Of a DNA stretch of 64,000 bases, positions 35,591 through 45,424 are shown in pieces (within the stretch, counting starts at the first letter, position 1; the number at the start of each line of letters is the position of its first letter). The translations under genes were made by a program, and so were the position numbers. The stretch lies in NCBI RefSeq assembly GCF_015100395.1, contig NZ_AP022847.1:1180501-1244500 (forward strand), in the 5' to 3' direction. The DNA is from Nitrosophilus alvini. GTDB taxonomy: Bacteria > Campylobacterota > Campylobacteria > Campylobacterales > Nitratiruptoraceae. The notes below the pieces were generated by a model. It worked only from the letters and a program-made list of their open reading frames with translations. It did not search any database and was not told the origin of the DNA.

Positions 35591-36658
35591 ATGAGCGAAC
35601 TGGATATAAAAAAGCTGTTAAAAAGTGTTGTCGCCTACAAAGCCTCTGACCTTCATCTTGTAAGCAGAAGCGAACCGCAGATAAGAATAGACGGTAAACT
35701 GGTTCCCTTGAATCTACCGAAACTGGACGGACAGACAATAGAGCAGATGTGCTACTCCATTATTACAGAGAAGCAGAAAAAGATATTTGAAGAAGAAGGA
35801 GAACTCGATTTTGCTCTTATGGTTCCGGGGGTGGGCAGATTCAGAGCAAACTATTACAACACACTGGGTGAAATAGCCGCAGCTTTCAGAATAATTCCCA
35901 TTAAAATACCTACATTGGAAGATATCTCGGCACCGCCTATATTTTCCAGAATAGTCCAGAGAGAAAAAGGACTGATCCTTGTAACAGGCCCCACCGGGAG
36001 CGGTAAGTCTACCACTCTTGCCGCAATGCTCAACGAAATAAACAAAAAAGAGAGAAAACATATACTCACTATTGAAGATCCTGTAGAATTCGTTCATGAA
36101 AACGACAAATCACTTTTTTCCCACAGAGAGATAGGCAATGATACGAAAAGCTACGCCAGAGCACTAAAATACGCTCTGAGAGAAGACCCGGATGTAATTC
36201 TAATAGGTGAGATGAGGGACAAGGAGACGATTTCGGCAGCACTCACCGCAGCAGAAACAGGGCACCTTGTAATGGGAACGCTCCATACAAACTCCGCCGC
36301 ACAGACAATAAACAGAATAATTGACGTATTCTCTGGTGACGAACAGCCCCAAACAAGGGCTCAGCTTTCAACAAGTCTCGTTGCGGTTATATCTCAGGCT
36401 CTTATCCCAAAAATAGGCGGAGGAAGAGTGGCTACTTTTGAAATACTTATAAACAATCCTGCTATCGCAAACCTTATCAGAGAAAACAAAGTCCATCAGG
36501 TCTATTCACAAATGCAGCTCAATCAGCAGCAAACGGGTATGCAGACACAGACACAACTATTGGTAAAGCTTCTTAAAAGCCATCTGATAACAAAAGAGGA
36601 TGCGATAAGATACTCAAACCGACCAGAAGAGCTGAAATCTCTTATCCAGTCTCTATAA
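35591..36658 (+). CDS. pilT: Type IV pilus retraction ATPase
   Basis: This 355-residue hexameric motor disassembles type IV pili to power twitching and DNA uptake. Walker A is GPTGSGKSTT (about 135-144), followed by the Asp box (TIEDPVEF), the Walker B region (DPDVILIGEMRDKETI) and the His box (TAAETGHLVMGTLHTN). The hallmark AIRYSNRPEEL at the C-terminus is the PilT AIRNLIRE-like region in altered form. AAAGGAAA precedes the ATG. It follows gatC by 27 bases. Together with dprA it suggests natural competence or twitching. Confidence 0.93.
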   Translation: MSELDIKKLLKSVVAYKASDLHLVSRSEPQIRIDGKLVPLNLPKLDGQTIEQMCYSIITEKQKKIFEEEGELDFALMVPGVGRFRANYYNTLGEIAAAFRIIPIKIPTLEDISAPPIFSRIVQREKGLILVTGPTGSGKSTTLAAMLNEINKKERKHILTIEDPVEFVHENDKSLFSHREIGNDTKSYARALKYALREDPDVILIGEMRDKETISAALTAAETGHLVMGTLHTNSAAQTINRIIDVFSGDEQPQTRAQLSTSLVAVISQALIPKIGGGRVATFEILINNPAIANLIRENKVHQVYSQMQLNQQQTGMQTQTQLLVKLLKSHLITKEDAIRYSNRPEELKSLIQSL

Positions 36659-36682
36659 AAACAGGGGGAAGCCCTGTTTTTT
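36657..36682 (+). terminator. Intrinsic terminator of gatC-pilT
   Basis: AAAAACAGGG and CCCTGTTTTT form a 10-base-pair stem with a GGAAG loop and a T-run that ends the stem. It begins inside the pilT stop codon. Confidence 0.85.
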
Positions 36683-36727
36683 CTAACTTATAGCAAAATA
36701 ATCACACAACTTTTATAAAAAAAATAG

Positions 36728-36733
36728 TATAAT
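36728..36733 (+). promoter_or_regulatory. -10 box of cvpA
   Basis: TAGTATAAT, 31 bases before the ATG, preceded by a T/A-rich stretch. Confidence 0.6.
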
Positions 36734-36763
36734 TCGCTTTCAAATTATTAATCAGGACACACT

Positions 36764-37360
36764 ATGGATGGAATCAACTATTTTGATATTGCAGTCGGCG
36801 CTTTGATTTTACTTTTGGGCATAAAAGGGCTTATAGACGGATTTATAAAAGAGTTTTTCGGTCTTATAGGAATAATAGGCGGTATATATCTTGGCTCTCA
36901 TTATGCAAAAATAGTAGGGGAATTTATAAGCAGCAATATTTTTCATATAAAAAATCCGGCCGCACTCTCTCTTGTGGGCTTTTTGCTTACCCTTGTACTC
37001 TTCTGGGTTTTGATGCTGATGTTGGGGAAACTTTTTGCAAAGATGGGAGTTGCCAGCGGACTGGGGGCTATTGACAAAATTTTGGGAGCCGTTTTCGGAT
37101 TTGGAAAAATATTTCTGATATTTTCCGTTATAGTATATGCGGTTTCAAATGTTGAAGCTGCCAGAAAAGCTATAGAAAAATTCGTTTCAGACTCACTTTT
37201 ATATCCCGTTCTGGTTAAAACCGGAAGCTACATAATAAAACTAAATCCGGATGAGATAGCACAAAAAGCAAAAGAGAAAATCGATTCCAATTTGTCAATA
37301 CTTCCTCTTGACAAAAACGAAACGAATGAAACAATTGAAAACAATACTACATTAGAATAA
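36764..37360 (+). CDS. CvpA-family membrane protein
   Basis: This 198-residue inner-membrane protein should have four helices (about 5-50, 65-90 and 100-130). The family pattern INYFDIAVGALILLLGIKGL and GFIKEFFGLIGIIGGIYLG is clear, and GAIDKILGAVFGFGKI marks the fourth helix. CvpA was named for colicin V production but is now linked to envelope stability; the mechanism is unknown. A polar Asn/Glu-rich tail follows. It starts a plus-strand run of closely spaced genes and is 10 bases from lysS. Confidence 0.87.
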   Translation: MDGINYFDIAVGALILLLGIKGLIDGFIKEFFGLIGIIGGIYLGSHYAKIVGEFISSNIFHIKNPAALSLVGFLLTLVLFWVLMLMLGKLFAKMGVASGLGAIDKILGAVFGFGKIFLIFSVIVYAVSNVEAARKAIEKFVSDSLLYPVLVKTGSYIIKLNPDEIAQKAKEKIDSNLSILPLDKNETNETIENNTTLE

Positions 37361-37370
37361 AGGATAAAAG

Positions 37371-38885
37371 TTGATATTCGACAATCAGTACGAACAGCTT
37401 AGAATTCAAAAAGCCGAAGAATTAAAAAAGGCCGGTATAAATCCCTACGGAACCGGATACAAAAAAGAGATAACAAACAGTGAGTTTCTTGAAAAATTTG
37501 CATATGTAAAAGATCTGGAAGAAAAAAAAGACTATAGCAAAAAAGTAACACTTACCGGTAGAATAAAATTTTTAAGACTTATGGGAAAAGCAGCATTTGC
37601 AAAAATAGAAGACGATACAGGAATCGTACAGATATATTTTAGCAAAGATTCTCTTGGAGAGGATTGGTTCAAAAAGGTAAAAAAACTCATTGAAGTAGGA
37701 GATATTATAGCCGCAACCGGATATCCATTTGTTACGAAAACAGGTGAACTGACTCTACATACGGAAAAACTTGAACTTGTTACAAAAGCGATAGTTCCTC
37801 TGCCTGAAAAATACCATGGACTGCAGGATATAGAGCTTAGATACAGACAGAGATATCTTGATATGATTATGAATCCTGACGTTAGAAAAGTATTCAAAAT
37901 GAGAAGCAAAATCGTCAGCTTAATAAGAGAGTTTTTTGAGAAAAAAGGATTTTTAGAGGTCGAAACACCTATGATGCATCCAATTCCGGGTGGTGCAAAC
38001 GCCAGACCATTCGTAACGCACCATAATGCTCTAGGAATTGACAGATATCTAAGAATTGCTCCCGAACTTTACCTGAAAAGACTCGTGGTTGGAGGATTTG
38101 AAGCTGTATTCGAAATAAACAGAAATTTCAGAAACGAAGGTATGGACCATACACACAATCCAGAATTTACAATGATAGAATTTTACTGGGCATACCATAC
38201 ATATGAAGATTTGATGAAACTTACAGAAGAGCTTTTCGACTATCTATTTGAGAAACTTGGTTTGCCGAAAATTCTTCCTTACGACGAATATGAGATAGAT
38301 TTCCATACACCTTTCAAAAGAGTAAAATACAAAGACGCAATCGTCGAGATAGGCGGAATCGATCCGGAAATCGTCGAAAACAGAGAGAAAATTATAGATT
38401 TTTTAAAAGAAAAAGAAATAGAAGTGGACGAAAATCTGGGTCTTGGTGCACTTCAGGCAGAGCTTTTTGATAATTTTGTGGAAGAAAAACTTATAAATCC
38501 AACCTTTGTCACACATTTCCCTATCGAAATAAGTCCTCTTGCAAGAAGAAGTGACGAAGATCCGAATATTGCAGAAAGATTCGAACTATTCATTGCGGGT
38601 AAAGAGATCGCAAACGGATTTAACGAACTTAACGACCCTCTTGATCAGTATGAGAGATTCAAAGAACAAGCCGCTGCAAAAGATACCGATGATGAAGCTA
38701 TGCACATGGATGAGGATTATGTAAAAGCTCTTGGATACGGAATGCCGCCGACTGCCGGTGAAGGCATAGGAATAGACAGACTTGTTATGTTGCTGACAAA
38801 TCAGCACTCCATCAGAGACGTTATACTCTTCCCTGCAATGAAACCATTAAGACATGAGGAAAAAGAAAAAAAGGATGAAGAATGA
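37371..38885 (+). CDS. lysS: Lysyl-tRNA synthetase, class II
   Basis: This 504-residue enzyme charges tRNA(Lys). The N-terminal OB-fold anticodon-binding domain (about 55-150) is followed by the class II catalytic core. Motif 2 appears as [20 protein letters not shown] (about 258-277) and motif 3 near the C-terminus as [19 protein letters not shown]. The start is TTG with AAAGGATAAAAG upstream. It overlaps glyA by four bases. Confidence 0.96.
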   Translation: MIFDNQYEQLRIQKAEELKKAGINPYGTGYKKEITNSEFLEKFAYVKDLEEKKDYSKKVTLTGRIKFLRLMGKAAFAKIEDDTGIVQIYFSKDSLGEDWFKKVKKLIEVGDIIAATGYPFVTKTGELTLHTEKLELVTKAIVPLPEKYHGLQDIELRYRQRYLDMIMNPDVRKVFKMRSKIVSLIREFFEKKGFLEVETPMMHPIPGGANARPFVTHHNALGIDRYLRIAPELYLKRLVVGGFEAVFEINRNFRNEGMDHTHNPEFTMIEFYWAYHTYEDLMKLTEELFDYLFEKLGLPKILPYDEYEIDFHTPFKRVKYKDAIVEIGGIDPEIVENREKIIDFLKEKEIEVDENLGLGALQAELFDNFVEEKLINPTFVTHFPIEISPLARRSDEDPNIAERFELFIAGKEIANGFNELNDPLDQYERFKEQAAAKDTDDEAMHMDEDYVKALGYGMPPTAGEGIGIDRLVMLLTNQHSIRDVILFPAMKPLRHEEKEKKDEE

Positions 38886-40129
38886 GCATTTTAAAACAGG
38901 CTGACCCTGCAGTTTATGAAATTTTGGAAAAAGAGTTAGAGAGACAGACAGACCATCTTGAAATGATAGCGAGTGAAAACTTCACAAGCCCTGCCGTTAT
39001 GGAAGCGATGGGCAGTATATTTACAAACAAATATGCAGAAGGATACCCTGGAAAAAGGTATTATGGCGGATGCGAATATGCAGATGCAGTGGAGACTCTT
39101 GCCATAGAAAGGGCAAAAAAGCTTTTTGGCTGCGAATTTGTAAATGTTCAGCCCCACTCCGGAAGCCAGGCAAATCAGGGCGTATATAATGCCCTTTTAA
39201 AGCCATACGATAAAATTTTGGGAATGGACCTGAGTCATGGAGGGCATCTTACTCACGGAGCAAAAGTCAATGCATCGGGAAAAATCTATCAGAGTTTCTT
39301 TTACGGTGTAAATCAGGAAGGCTGGATAGATTATGACAGAGTAAGAGATATTGCCAATATAGTAAAACCAAAAATGATTATATGCGGAGCAAGTGCTTAT
39401 CCAAGAGAGATAGATTTTAAAAAATTTAGAGAAATAGCCGATGAGGTGGGAGCCATTCTTTTTGCAGATATCGCCCATATAGCAGGTCTCGTTGCCGCCG
39501 GCGAACATCCTAGCCCATTTCCTTACTGCGATGTTGTAACCACAACCACACATAAGACTTTAAGGGGTCCAAGAGGCGGTCTTATCATGACAAACGATGA
39601 AGAGATAGCAAAAAAAGTAAACAGTGCAATTTTTCCCGGTATACAGGGCGGCCCACTTGTTCACGTTATAGCGGCAAAAGCCGTCGGTTTCGGTGAAAAT
39701 CTTCAGCCCGAATGGAAAGAGTACGCAAAACAGGTCAAAAAAAATGCATCCGTTTTGGCAGATGTACTAAAAAACAGAGGTTACAATATAGTAAGCGGAG
39801 GGACTGACAACCATCTTGTGCTTGTATCTTTCCTTGATAAAAATTTCAGCGGAAAAGATGCAGATGAAGCTCTTGGAAACGCCGGTATCACAGTAAATAA
39901 AAATACTGTTCCCGGAGAAACTAGAAGCCCGTTTGTTACAAGCGGGATCAGAATCGGCTCTCCGGCTCTTACTTCCAGAGGAATGAAAGAAAAAGAGTTC
40001 GAACTTATCGCCACCAGAATTGCAGATGTTCTTGATGACATAAACAATAAAGACCTTCAGAAAAAGATAAAAGAAGAACTCACCTCTCTTGCAAGAAACT
40101 TTGTTATATATACTCAACCTACATACTGA
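38882..40129 (+). CDS. glyA: Serine hydroxymethyltransferase
   Basis: This 415-residue PLP enzyme interconverts serine and glycine, loading one-carbon units onto tetrahydrofolate. The PLP lysine lies in [14 protein letters not shown] (Lys about 225). The N-terminal [20 protein letters not shown] and [15 protein letters not shown] are canonical. It overlaps the lysS stop (ATGA) and is followed by an intrinsic terminator, so lysS-glyA are probably the last genes of the cvpA transcript. Confidence 0.97.
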   Translation: MSILKQADPAVYEILEKELERQTDHLEMIASENFTSPAVMEAMGSIFTNKYAEGYPGKRYYGGCEYADAVETLAIERAKKLFGCEFVNVQPHSGSQANQGVYNALLKPYDKILGMDLSHGGHLTHGAKVNASGKIYQSFFYGVNQEGWIDYDRVRDIANIVKPKMIICGASAYPREIDFKKFREIADEVGAILFADIAHIAGLVAAGEHPSPFPYCDVVTTTTHKTLRGPRGGLIMTNDEEIAKKVNSAIFPGIQGGPLVHVIAAKAVGFGENLQPEWKEYAKQVKKNASVLADVLKNRGYNIVSGGTDNHLVLVSFLDKNFSGKDADEALGNAGITVNKNTVPGETRSPFVTSGIRIGSPALTSRGMKEKEFELIATRIADVLDDINNKDLQKKIKEELTSLARNFVIYTQPTY

Positions 40130-40131
40130 TT

Positions 40132-40156
40132 AAAAAGAGCGCAAAGCGCTCTTTTT
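40132..40156 (+). terminator. Intrinsic terminator of glyA
   Basis: AAAAAGAGCGC and GCGCTCTTTTT form an 11-base-pair stem with an AAA loop and a T-rich 3' side. It directly follows the stop. Confidence 0.9.
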
Positions 40157-40207
40157 ATCTTTTCAGAGTTGCCCGAGAAAAGTAAATATTTTCAAGCTCT
40201 CTTTTGG

Positions 40208-40213
40208 TATAAT
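40208..40213 (+). promoter_or_regulatory. -10 box of the SPOR-trpE-aroE operon
   Basis: TTTTGGTATAAT, an extended -10, 39 bases before the ATG of the SPOR protein. Confidence 0.65.
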
Positions 40214-40251
40214 CATTACTGCCGTTTATTTACTGTTAGAAAGGACATATA

Positions 40252-40944
40252 ATGGATAATAAAGATTTTTTGGATAACGAAGAGGCGAAAAATGAACTCG
40301 ACGATATAATTTTAGATAAAAACGGTGATAACAAAAGAGATATTAAAAAAATTGCACTTATCGCGGCAGCTCTGCTGATTTTACTTATCGTTGTCATAGC
40401 AATTGTAAAAACAGGCGGCGAAAAAGATGACCAGATAAGCGATCTTCTGAGCGAAACTCAGGAGTTCCAGGCAGAGTCCGAATCCGGCGCCGCTTTTGAA
40501 CAGGTACCAATCATAAAAGAAGAGCCCAAAAGTGATGAAGAGTTCGAAAAAATAGTTGAGGAGATAAAAGAGGAGAAGAAAGCTGAAGAGGTACCTGCCG
40601 AAACTCCAAAAACCGTTCAAAAAGAAGAGAAAAAACCTGAAATAAAAAAAGAAGAACCCAAAAAACAGACACTTGTTGCAAAAAAAGAGAAGACGGAAAC
40701 TCTAATTAAAAGCGGATACTATATACAAGTGGGGGCATTTTTTAAAAATCCTCCAAGCAAAGAGTATCTGTCGAAGATAAAACAGAACGGTTTTGAATAT
40801 GTGATAAAAACGGTGATAAAAGATTCACATGAAATAAAAAAAGTCCTAATTGGGCCATATGTATCAAAAGCAGAAGCAAGAGAGGCTCTCATGAAAATAA
40901 AAAGAAAAATAAACAAAGATGCTTTCATTGTCAAAGGCAGATAA
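40252..40944 (+). CDS. SPOR-domain inner-membrane protein
   Basis: This 230-residue protein has a cytoplasmic acidic N-terminus, one membrane helix (about 32-52), a long Glu/Lys/Pro-rich periplasmic linker and a C-terminal SPOR domain (about 155-228) starting at SGYYIQVGAFFKNPPSKEYL. SPOR domains bind denuded glycan strands at the septum, so a role in division or septal wall remodelling is likely. The stop overlaps the trpE start (TAATG), coupling it to a metabolic gene, which is common packing in this genome rather than functional evidence. Confidence 0.85.
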   Translation: MDNKDFLDNEEAKNELDDIILDKNGDNKRDIKKIALIAAALLILLIVVIAIVKTGGEKDDQISDLLSETQEFQAESESGAAFEQVPIIKEEPKSDEEFEKIVEEIKEEKKAEEVPAETPKTVQKEEKKPEIKKEEPKKQTLVAKKEKTETLIKSGYYIQVGAFFKNPPSKEYLSKIKQNGFEYVIKTVIKDSHEIKKVLIGPYVSKAEAREALMKIKRKINKDAFIVKGR

Positions 40945-42371
40945 TGATATATACCAAATCTTTTTTACTTGATGAATTTACACCTATAGCAATATATCAG
41001 AAAATAAAAGGTTTTTTCCCTGAAGACGTTACTTTTCTGTTTGAAAGTGCTGTTTATACTACTGAAGGAAACTATAGCTATATCGCTGTAGGAGAAAAAG
41101 AGAGAATCTGGCATATTGATGAAAAGAGTTTTTATAAGAATGAAAAAGGCGAAGTCAAAGAAATTGATCAAAACCCTTTTGACTTTTTGAAAAGGTATTA
41201 TAAAAAAATCGATTTTTCATATTATAAAGAGAAAAAAAGAGATCTCAATGTAGGCTTTGTAGACGGCTTTATTGGATTTATCGGCTACGATATGGTAAAA
41301 GAGTTCGAACCTGTGCTCAAAAAATATATGAAAAACCTCAAAGATGAGCTTCATACTCCCGATATCGACCTGATTCGTCCCAAAATGACAGTGGCTTATT
41401 CACACAAAAACTCGATGCTTACACTTATAACATCTGATGAAGAGATTCAAAAAAAATTTGACTCCATTACAAAAGAGCTTACTTCATCTTACAGACACAT
41501 CCGGATGAAAAAGGCAAAAATACTTGGTGAGGCCAAATTTTCCTTTTCAAAAGAGAGATTTTTCGAAATGGTCGAAAAGTCCAAAGAGATGATAAAAAGC
41601 GGGGATGTTTTCCAGATAGTAATGTCAAACCGCCTAAAACAAAAAGCCGTTGTTGACAAATTCAGTTTCTACAGAACATTAAGGTCGCTAAACCCTTCTC
41701 CTTATCTGTTTTTGCTTGAATATGAAAAATTTGCGATTGCAGGAAGCTCACCAGAAGTTATGGTAAGGCTAACAGACGGAAGAATACTTCTAAGGCCGAT
41801 TGCCGGTACAAGAAAAAGAGGGAAAAATATAAAAAGAGACAGAGAACTGGAACTTGAAATGCTAAACGATCCCAAAGAGAGAGCAGAGCATATAATGCTT
41901 GTCGATCTTGGCAGAAATGATGTGGGAAGAGTAGCAAAAAAAGGCACCGTAGAAGTTACATCTTTGATGAGAGTTGAAAAATATTCACATGTTATGCATA
42001 TGGTAAGTGATGTAGAAGCGGAGCTGGATCCAAAATATGATATGTTTGATCTTTTTGCCGCCACATTTACCGCAGGGACCATGACAGGAGCACCGAAAAT
42101 CAGAGCAATGGAGCTGATAGCAGAATTCGAAGGGCTCAAACGCGGCTTCTACAGCGGCAGCATCGGATATTTTGGTTTTGACGGAGATATGGACAGTGCC
42201 ATCACCATAAGAACGGCAATGATAAAAGATGAGGAGATAATTTTCCAGGCAGGTGCGGGAGTTGTTGCCGACAGCAAACCTGAACTTGAATATCTGGAAG
42301 TAAAAAACAAACTTGGTGCTCTGATGAATACAATCAGACTCCTTTCTCAAGAGAGTGAAAAAGAGATCTGA
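40944..42371 (+). CDS. trpE: Anthranilate synthase component I
   Basis: This 475-residue enzyme converts chorismate to anthranilate with ammonia from a TrpG partner. The catalytic domain shows FAIAGSSPEVMVRL, RPIAGTRKRG, ERAEHIMLVDLGRND and AGTMTGAPKIRAMELI. The family's pyruvate-release and Mg-binding residues lie in these blocks. The possible confusion with para-aminobenzoate synthase PabB or isochorismate synthase is weighed against by the PIAGTR form; trpG is not adjacent. It is four bases from the aroE frame. Confidence 0.9.
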   Translation: MIYTKSFLLDEFTPIAIYQKIKGFFPEDVTFLFESAVYTTEGNYSYIAVGEKERIWHIDEKSFYKNEKGEVKEIDQNPFDFLKRYYKKIDFSYYKEKKRDLNVGFVDGFIGFIGYDMVKEFEPVLKKYMKNLKDELHTPDIDLIRPKMTVAYSHKNSMLTLITSDEEIQKKFDSITKELTSSYRHIRMKKAKILGEAKFSFSKERFFEMVEKSKEMIKSGDVFQIVMSNRLKQKAVVDKFSFYRTLRSLNPSPYLFLLEYEKFAIAGSSPEVMVRLTDGRILLRPIAGTRKRGKNIKRDRELELEMLNDPKERAEHIMLVDLGRNDVGRVAKKGTVEVTSLMRVEKYSHVMHMVSDVEAELDPKYDMFDLFAATFTAGTMTGAPKIRAMELIAEFEGLKRGFYSGSIGYFGFDGDMDSAITIRTAMIKDEEIIFQAGAGVVADSKPELEYLEVKNKLGALMNTIRLLSQESEKEI

Positions 42372-42392
42372 TTTTTGTCAAAAGGCACAGCA

Positions 42393-43178
42393 ATGAAACT
42401 TTTCGCAATTTTCGGCAATCCGGTTGATCACTCAAGATCGCCTTTGATGCATAATTACACTTTTGAAAAACTTGGTATCAGACACTGTTATACAAGAGTT
42501 CTGCTTGAAAGTGCCAATGTTAAAGAGACCTTTTTGAATCTGCGTCTAAGCGGTGCGAATATCACTGTACCTCATAAAGAAGAGGCTTTTTTGCAGGCTG
42601 ATGAAATAAGGGGTATTGCAAAAGAGATAGGTGCTGTAAATACTCTTATATATGAAGACAAAAAGATCATAGGATACAATACGGACGCACCCGGTTTTAT
42701 GAAGGCGGTAGAAGTGTTTGACTTCAAATCTGCACTGATTTTGGGTGCCGGAGGTACTGCCAAAGCGATATCAGCCGCTTTTGCCAAAGAAGGTATAGAT
42801 TTTGCCGTATTGAACAGAAGCGCGGGAAGACTTGACTATTTTGAAAAAAGAGGGTGGAAAGTTTATACCTGGGAAAACTTCGAACCGGATAGTTATAAAC
42901 TGATTGTAAACACTACCAGCGCAGGGCTTAAAGACGACTCTTTTCCGGCTCCCGAAAACATACTGAAAAAAGTTTTTGAAAACGCCAAATATGCTGTAGA
43001 TGCAATATACGGCAAAAAAACACCTTTTTTGAAACTTGCCGAAAGTTTAGGACTTGAAACAAAAGATGGCAAAGATATGCTTCTTTATCAGGGAGTTTTG
43101 GCATTTGACTACTTTACAAATCACCGATACGATATCAAAACGATAGAGAAATTTATGAGAGAGAGTTTTGAACTTTAA
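42393..43178 (+). CDS. aroE: Shikimate dehydrogenase
   Basis: This 261-residue NADPH-dependent enzyme reduces 3-dehydroshikimate to shikimate. NPVDHSRSPLMHN (about 8-20), the catalytic Lys in NITVPHKEEA (about 57-66), NTDAPGF and the Rossmann loop GAGGTAKAI are intact. Two starts are possible: TTG at 42375 and ATG at 42393. The ATG is chosen because AAAGGC is correctly spaced and family proteins begin close to this MKLFAIFGNPV. It follows trpE and faces the DAHP synthase gene, so three chorismate-pathway genes sit together. Confidence 0.94.
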   Translation: MKLFAIFGNPVDHSRSPLMHNYTFEKLGIRHCYTRVLLESANVKETFLNLRLSGANITVPHKEEAFLQADEIRGIAKEIGAVNTLIYEDKKIIGYNTDAPGFMKAVEVFDFKSALILGAGGTAKAISAAFAKEGIDFAVLNRSAGRLDYFEKRGWKVYTWENFEPDSYKLIVNTTSAGLKDDSFPAPENILKKVFENAKYAVDAIYGKKTPFLKLAESLGLETKDGKDMLLYQGVLAFDYFTNHRYDIKTIEKFMRESFEL

Positions 43179-43180
43179 GA

Positions 43181-43205
43181 CCCTGTGAAATCTCTCTTCA
43201 CAGGG
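43181..43205. terminator. Bidirectional terminator between aroE and the DAHP synthase gene
   Basis: CCCTGTGAA and TTCACAGGG form a 9-base-pair stem with a 7-base loop between two convergent stops, with T-rich sequence following on the plus strand. Confidence 0.75.
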
Positions 43206-43217
43206 TTCTTTAAAAGA

Positions 43218-44570
43218 TTACTGTTTTCTTATCTCTTTGAGTGTTTCCGCAGCCATAAACGATAGCTCAAGAGCCTGATCTGCATTGAGTCTAGGGTCAC
43301 ACTGGGTATGGTATCTGTGAGAGAGGCTCTCAGGAGTGATTGAACTGCTCACGCTTCCAGTACATTCTGTAACATCCTGGCCGGTCATCTCAAGATGAAT
43401 ACCGCCGGCATATGTTCCTTCGCTCTTATGAATCTGGAAAAACTGTTTTACTTCACTTAAAATCTTTTCAAAATCTCTTGTTTTGAGCCCACCTTGAGTC
43501 TTATAGGTATTTCCGTGCATAGGATCGATACTCCACAAAACTTTTTTACCTTCGGCTTTTACACGTCTAAGCAGCGGAGGGAAAATATCGCTTATTTTAT
43601 CAGCTCCCATTCTGACTATGAGAGTCAACCTTCCGGCTTCATTTTCAGGATTGAGTTTGTCTATCAACGCTATAAGCTCATCTTCTTTCATGCTAGGTCC
43701 GACTTTTACGCCAATAGGATTTTTAATGCCGCTGAAAAACTCCACGTGCGCTCCGTCGAGCTCTCTTGTCCTGTCTCCTATCCAGAGAAAATGCGCAGAG
43801 CAGTCGTACCAGTCTCCTGTTATACTGTCGCGTCTTGTAAGGGCTTCTTCGTAGTTCAAAAGAAGCGCTTCGTGTGATGTATACAGTACTGTTTCTCTCA
43901 GCTGTGGCGTATTTCTGGAATTTATTCCTATAGCTTCCATAAATCTCAGAGCTTCGGATATTTTATCGGCGAGCTCTTCATATTTCGCACCCAAAGCTTT
44001 ATCTTTCACAAAATCAAGGTTCCAGCTGTGTACTCTGTGAAGATCGGCAAGTCCGCCCCTTGCAAAAGCTCTGAGCAGATTCAGCGTTGCAGCGGAAATG
44101 TTATACGCTTTTATCATTCTCTCCGGATCTGGTTCTCTTGCTTCCGGAGTAAAAGCAATATCATTTATAATATCGCCTCTATAACTGGGAAGCTTGACAC
44201 CGTTTATCTCTTCATAATCGCTTGATCTTGGCTTGGCAAATTGACCTGCTACTCTTCCTACTTTTACAACAGGTCTTCCACTTGAAAAAGTCAAAACAAC
44301 TGCCATCTGCAGTATCGCTTTGAACAAATCTCGTATATTGTCTGCATTAAAAGCCGCAAAACTTTCCGCACAATCACCGCCTTGAAGAAGAAAAGCTTTT
44401 CCTTCGGACACGGAAGCCAGTTTTTCTTTCAGATTTCTGGCTTCTCCAGCAAATATCAGCGGCGGATATCTTTTTAATTCTTTTTCAACAGCCGCAAGCT
44501 TTTCTAAGTCTTTATACTCAGGTTGCTGCTTTGCGTGAAATTTTCTCCAGCTATCTGGTCTCCAGCTCAT
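43218..44570 (-). CDS. DAHP synthase, class II
   Basis: This 450-residue enzyme condenses PEP and erythrose 4-phosphate, the committing step of the aromatic pathway. It is the plant-like class II type: [11 protein letters not shown] (about 81-91), the [17 protein letters not shown] stretch, RMGADKI and the C-terminal [17 protein letters not shown] are hallmarks. This type is standard in Helicobacter and relatives and differs from E. coli AroF/G/H. A TATAAT box lies about 30 bases upstream on the minus strand. Confidence 0.95.
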   Translation of the reverse strand: MSWRPDSWRKFHAKQQPEYKDLEKLAAVEKELKRYPPLIFAGEARNLKEKLASVSEGKAFLLQGGDCAESFAAFNADNIRDLFKAILQMAVVLTFSSGRPVVKVGRVAGQFAKPRSSDYEEINGVKLPSYRGDIINDIAFTPEAREPDPERMIKAYNISAATLNLLRAFARGGLADLHRVHSWNLDFVKDKALGAKYEELADKISEALRFMEAIGINSRNTPQLRETVLYTSHEALLLNYEEALTRRDSITGDWYDCSAHFLWIGDRTRELDGAHVEFFSGIKNPIGVKVGPSMKEDELIALIDKLNPENEAGRLTLIVRMGADKISDIFPPLLRRVKAEGKKVLWSIDPMHGNTYKTQGGLKTRDFEKILSEVKQFFQIHKSEGTYAGGIHLEMTGQDVTECTGSVSSSITPESLSHRYHTQCDPRLNADQALELSFMAAETLKEIRKQ

Positions 44571-44597
44571 TTTATACCTCTTCTAAAAAATTGTGAA

Positions 44598-44603
44598 ATT
44601 ATA
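44598..44603 (-). promoter_or_regulatory. -10 box of the DAHP synthase gene
   Basis: TATAAT on the minus strand after AAAAAAAGAG, 28 bases before the ATG. Confidence 0.6.
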
Positions 44604-44674
44604 CTCTTTTTTTACTTTTTTTTAAAGAAAGAAATTTTTATGCAAACTCTGTGAAAAGAGATTACTCTGTAAAG

Positions 44675-45244
44675 TTATATTCTTATCCTGTCGTGAAGCG
44701 CTTTTGAAATAGAAAGCATATCTACATTTTCAAGACTTACACCGGTCGGAACCCCCTGAGCGATTTTCGTAAATACCAGATCAAAATCTTTCAGTTTGTC
44801 TTCCACATATAAAATTACAGTCTCATTGGCAATCGAGGGCGTCAATGCAAAAATAATCTCTTCAACTCCTTCGGATACGATATCTTTCAGCCTTTCTATA
44901 TCGTCTTCCTCAATCGAATCAAGCACAAAATAGCGTCCAAAATACTCACCGCTCTCCTCTATGATATTAATATCTTTTGCACTTTCAACGATACACAAAA
45001 GAGAGCTGTCTCTGTGTTCATCGGCGCATATATAGCATATTTCATCTTCGCTTATTCCGCCACACTTCGAACACTTTTGTATCGAGCTCACGGCATTTTC
45101 TATGGCATGGACAATTTTCATGGCAGTCATATTATTTTCCATAACCAAATGATATGCAAGCCTCATTGCCGATTTTTTACCGATTGTAGGAAGAGATTCC
45201 AATGCTTCTACAAGTTCATTAAACTTTTTAAGCCCTTTTTTCAA
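44675..45244 (-). CDS. recR: Recombination mediator RecR
   Basis: This 189-residue protein works with RecO (and RecF where present) to load RecA on gapped DNA. The N-terminal helix-hairpin-helix region (about 8-45; LPTIGKKSAMRLAYHL) is followed by a C4 zinc finger (CSKCGG ... CYIC, about 57-73) and a Toprim domain opening at LLCIVESAKDINIIEES. It is about ten residues shorter than most RecR. The start is TTG with GGAGAGAG upstream. It is a single gene. Confidence 0.93.
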   Translation of the reverse strand: MKKGLKKFNELVEALESLPTIGKKSAMRLAYHLVMENNMTAMKIVHAIENAVSSIQKCSKCGGISEDEICYICADEHRDSSLLCIVESAKDINIIEESGEYFGRYFVLDSIEEDDIERLKDIVSEGVEEIIFALTPSIANETVILYVEDKLKDFDLVFTKIAQGVPTGVSLENVDMLSISKALHDRIRI

Positions 45245-45269
45245 CTCTCTCTCCTTTTTTCTATGTGAA

Positions 45270-45275
45270 ATTATA
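45270..45275 (-). promoter_or_regulatory. -10 box of recR
   Basis: GATATAAT on the minus strand, 26 bases before the TTG start. Confidence 0.55.
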
Positions 45276-45382
45276 TCAAAATAACCTGTTTATGAGAATT
45301 ATGAAACTATGTAAAAAAGATATAGCTACAATCGGTTTACTTTTATTAAAAAAACTTTAACTATGTATAAAATATTTTATGG

Positions 45383-45388
45383 TAAAAT
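45383..45388 (+). promoter_or_regulatory. -10 box of dnaJ
   Basis: TATGGTAAAAT, 37 bases before the TTG start. No CIRCE heat-shock operator is visible here. Confidence 0.5.
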
Positions 45389-45424
45389 CGCTGAAGCTTA
45401 AACTCCACTTAAAGGATACTGAAA

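Noticed and set aside
45292-45360. A 22-codon open frame between recR and dnaJ
   Set aside because: No ribosome site, and it lies upstream of the dnaJ promoter; chance is likely.
45245-45424. CIRCE/HrcA heat-shock operator before dnaJ
   Set aside because: No TTAGCACTC-N9-GAGTGCTAA or close variant is visible, and hrcA-grpE-dnaK are absent here.
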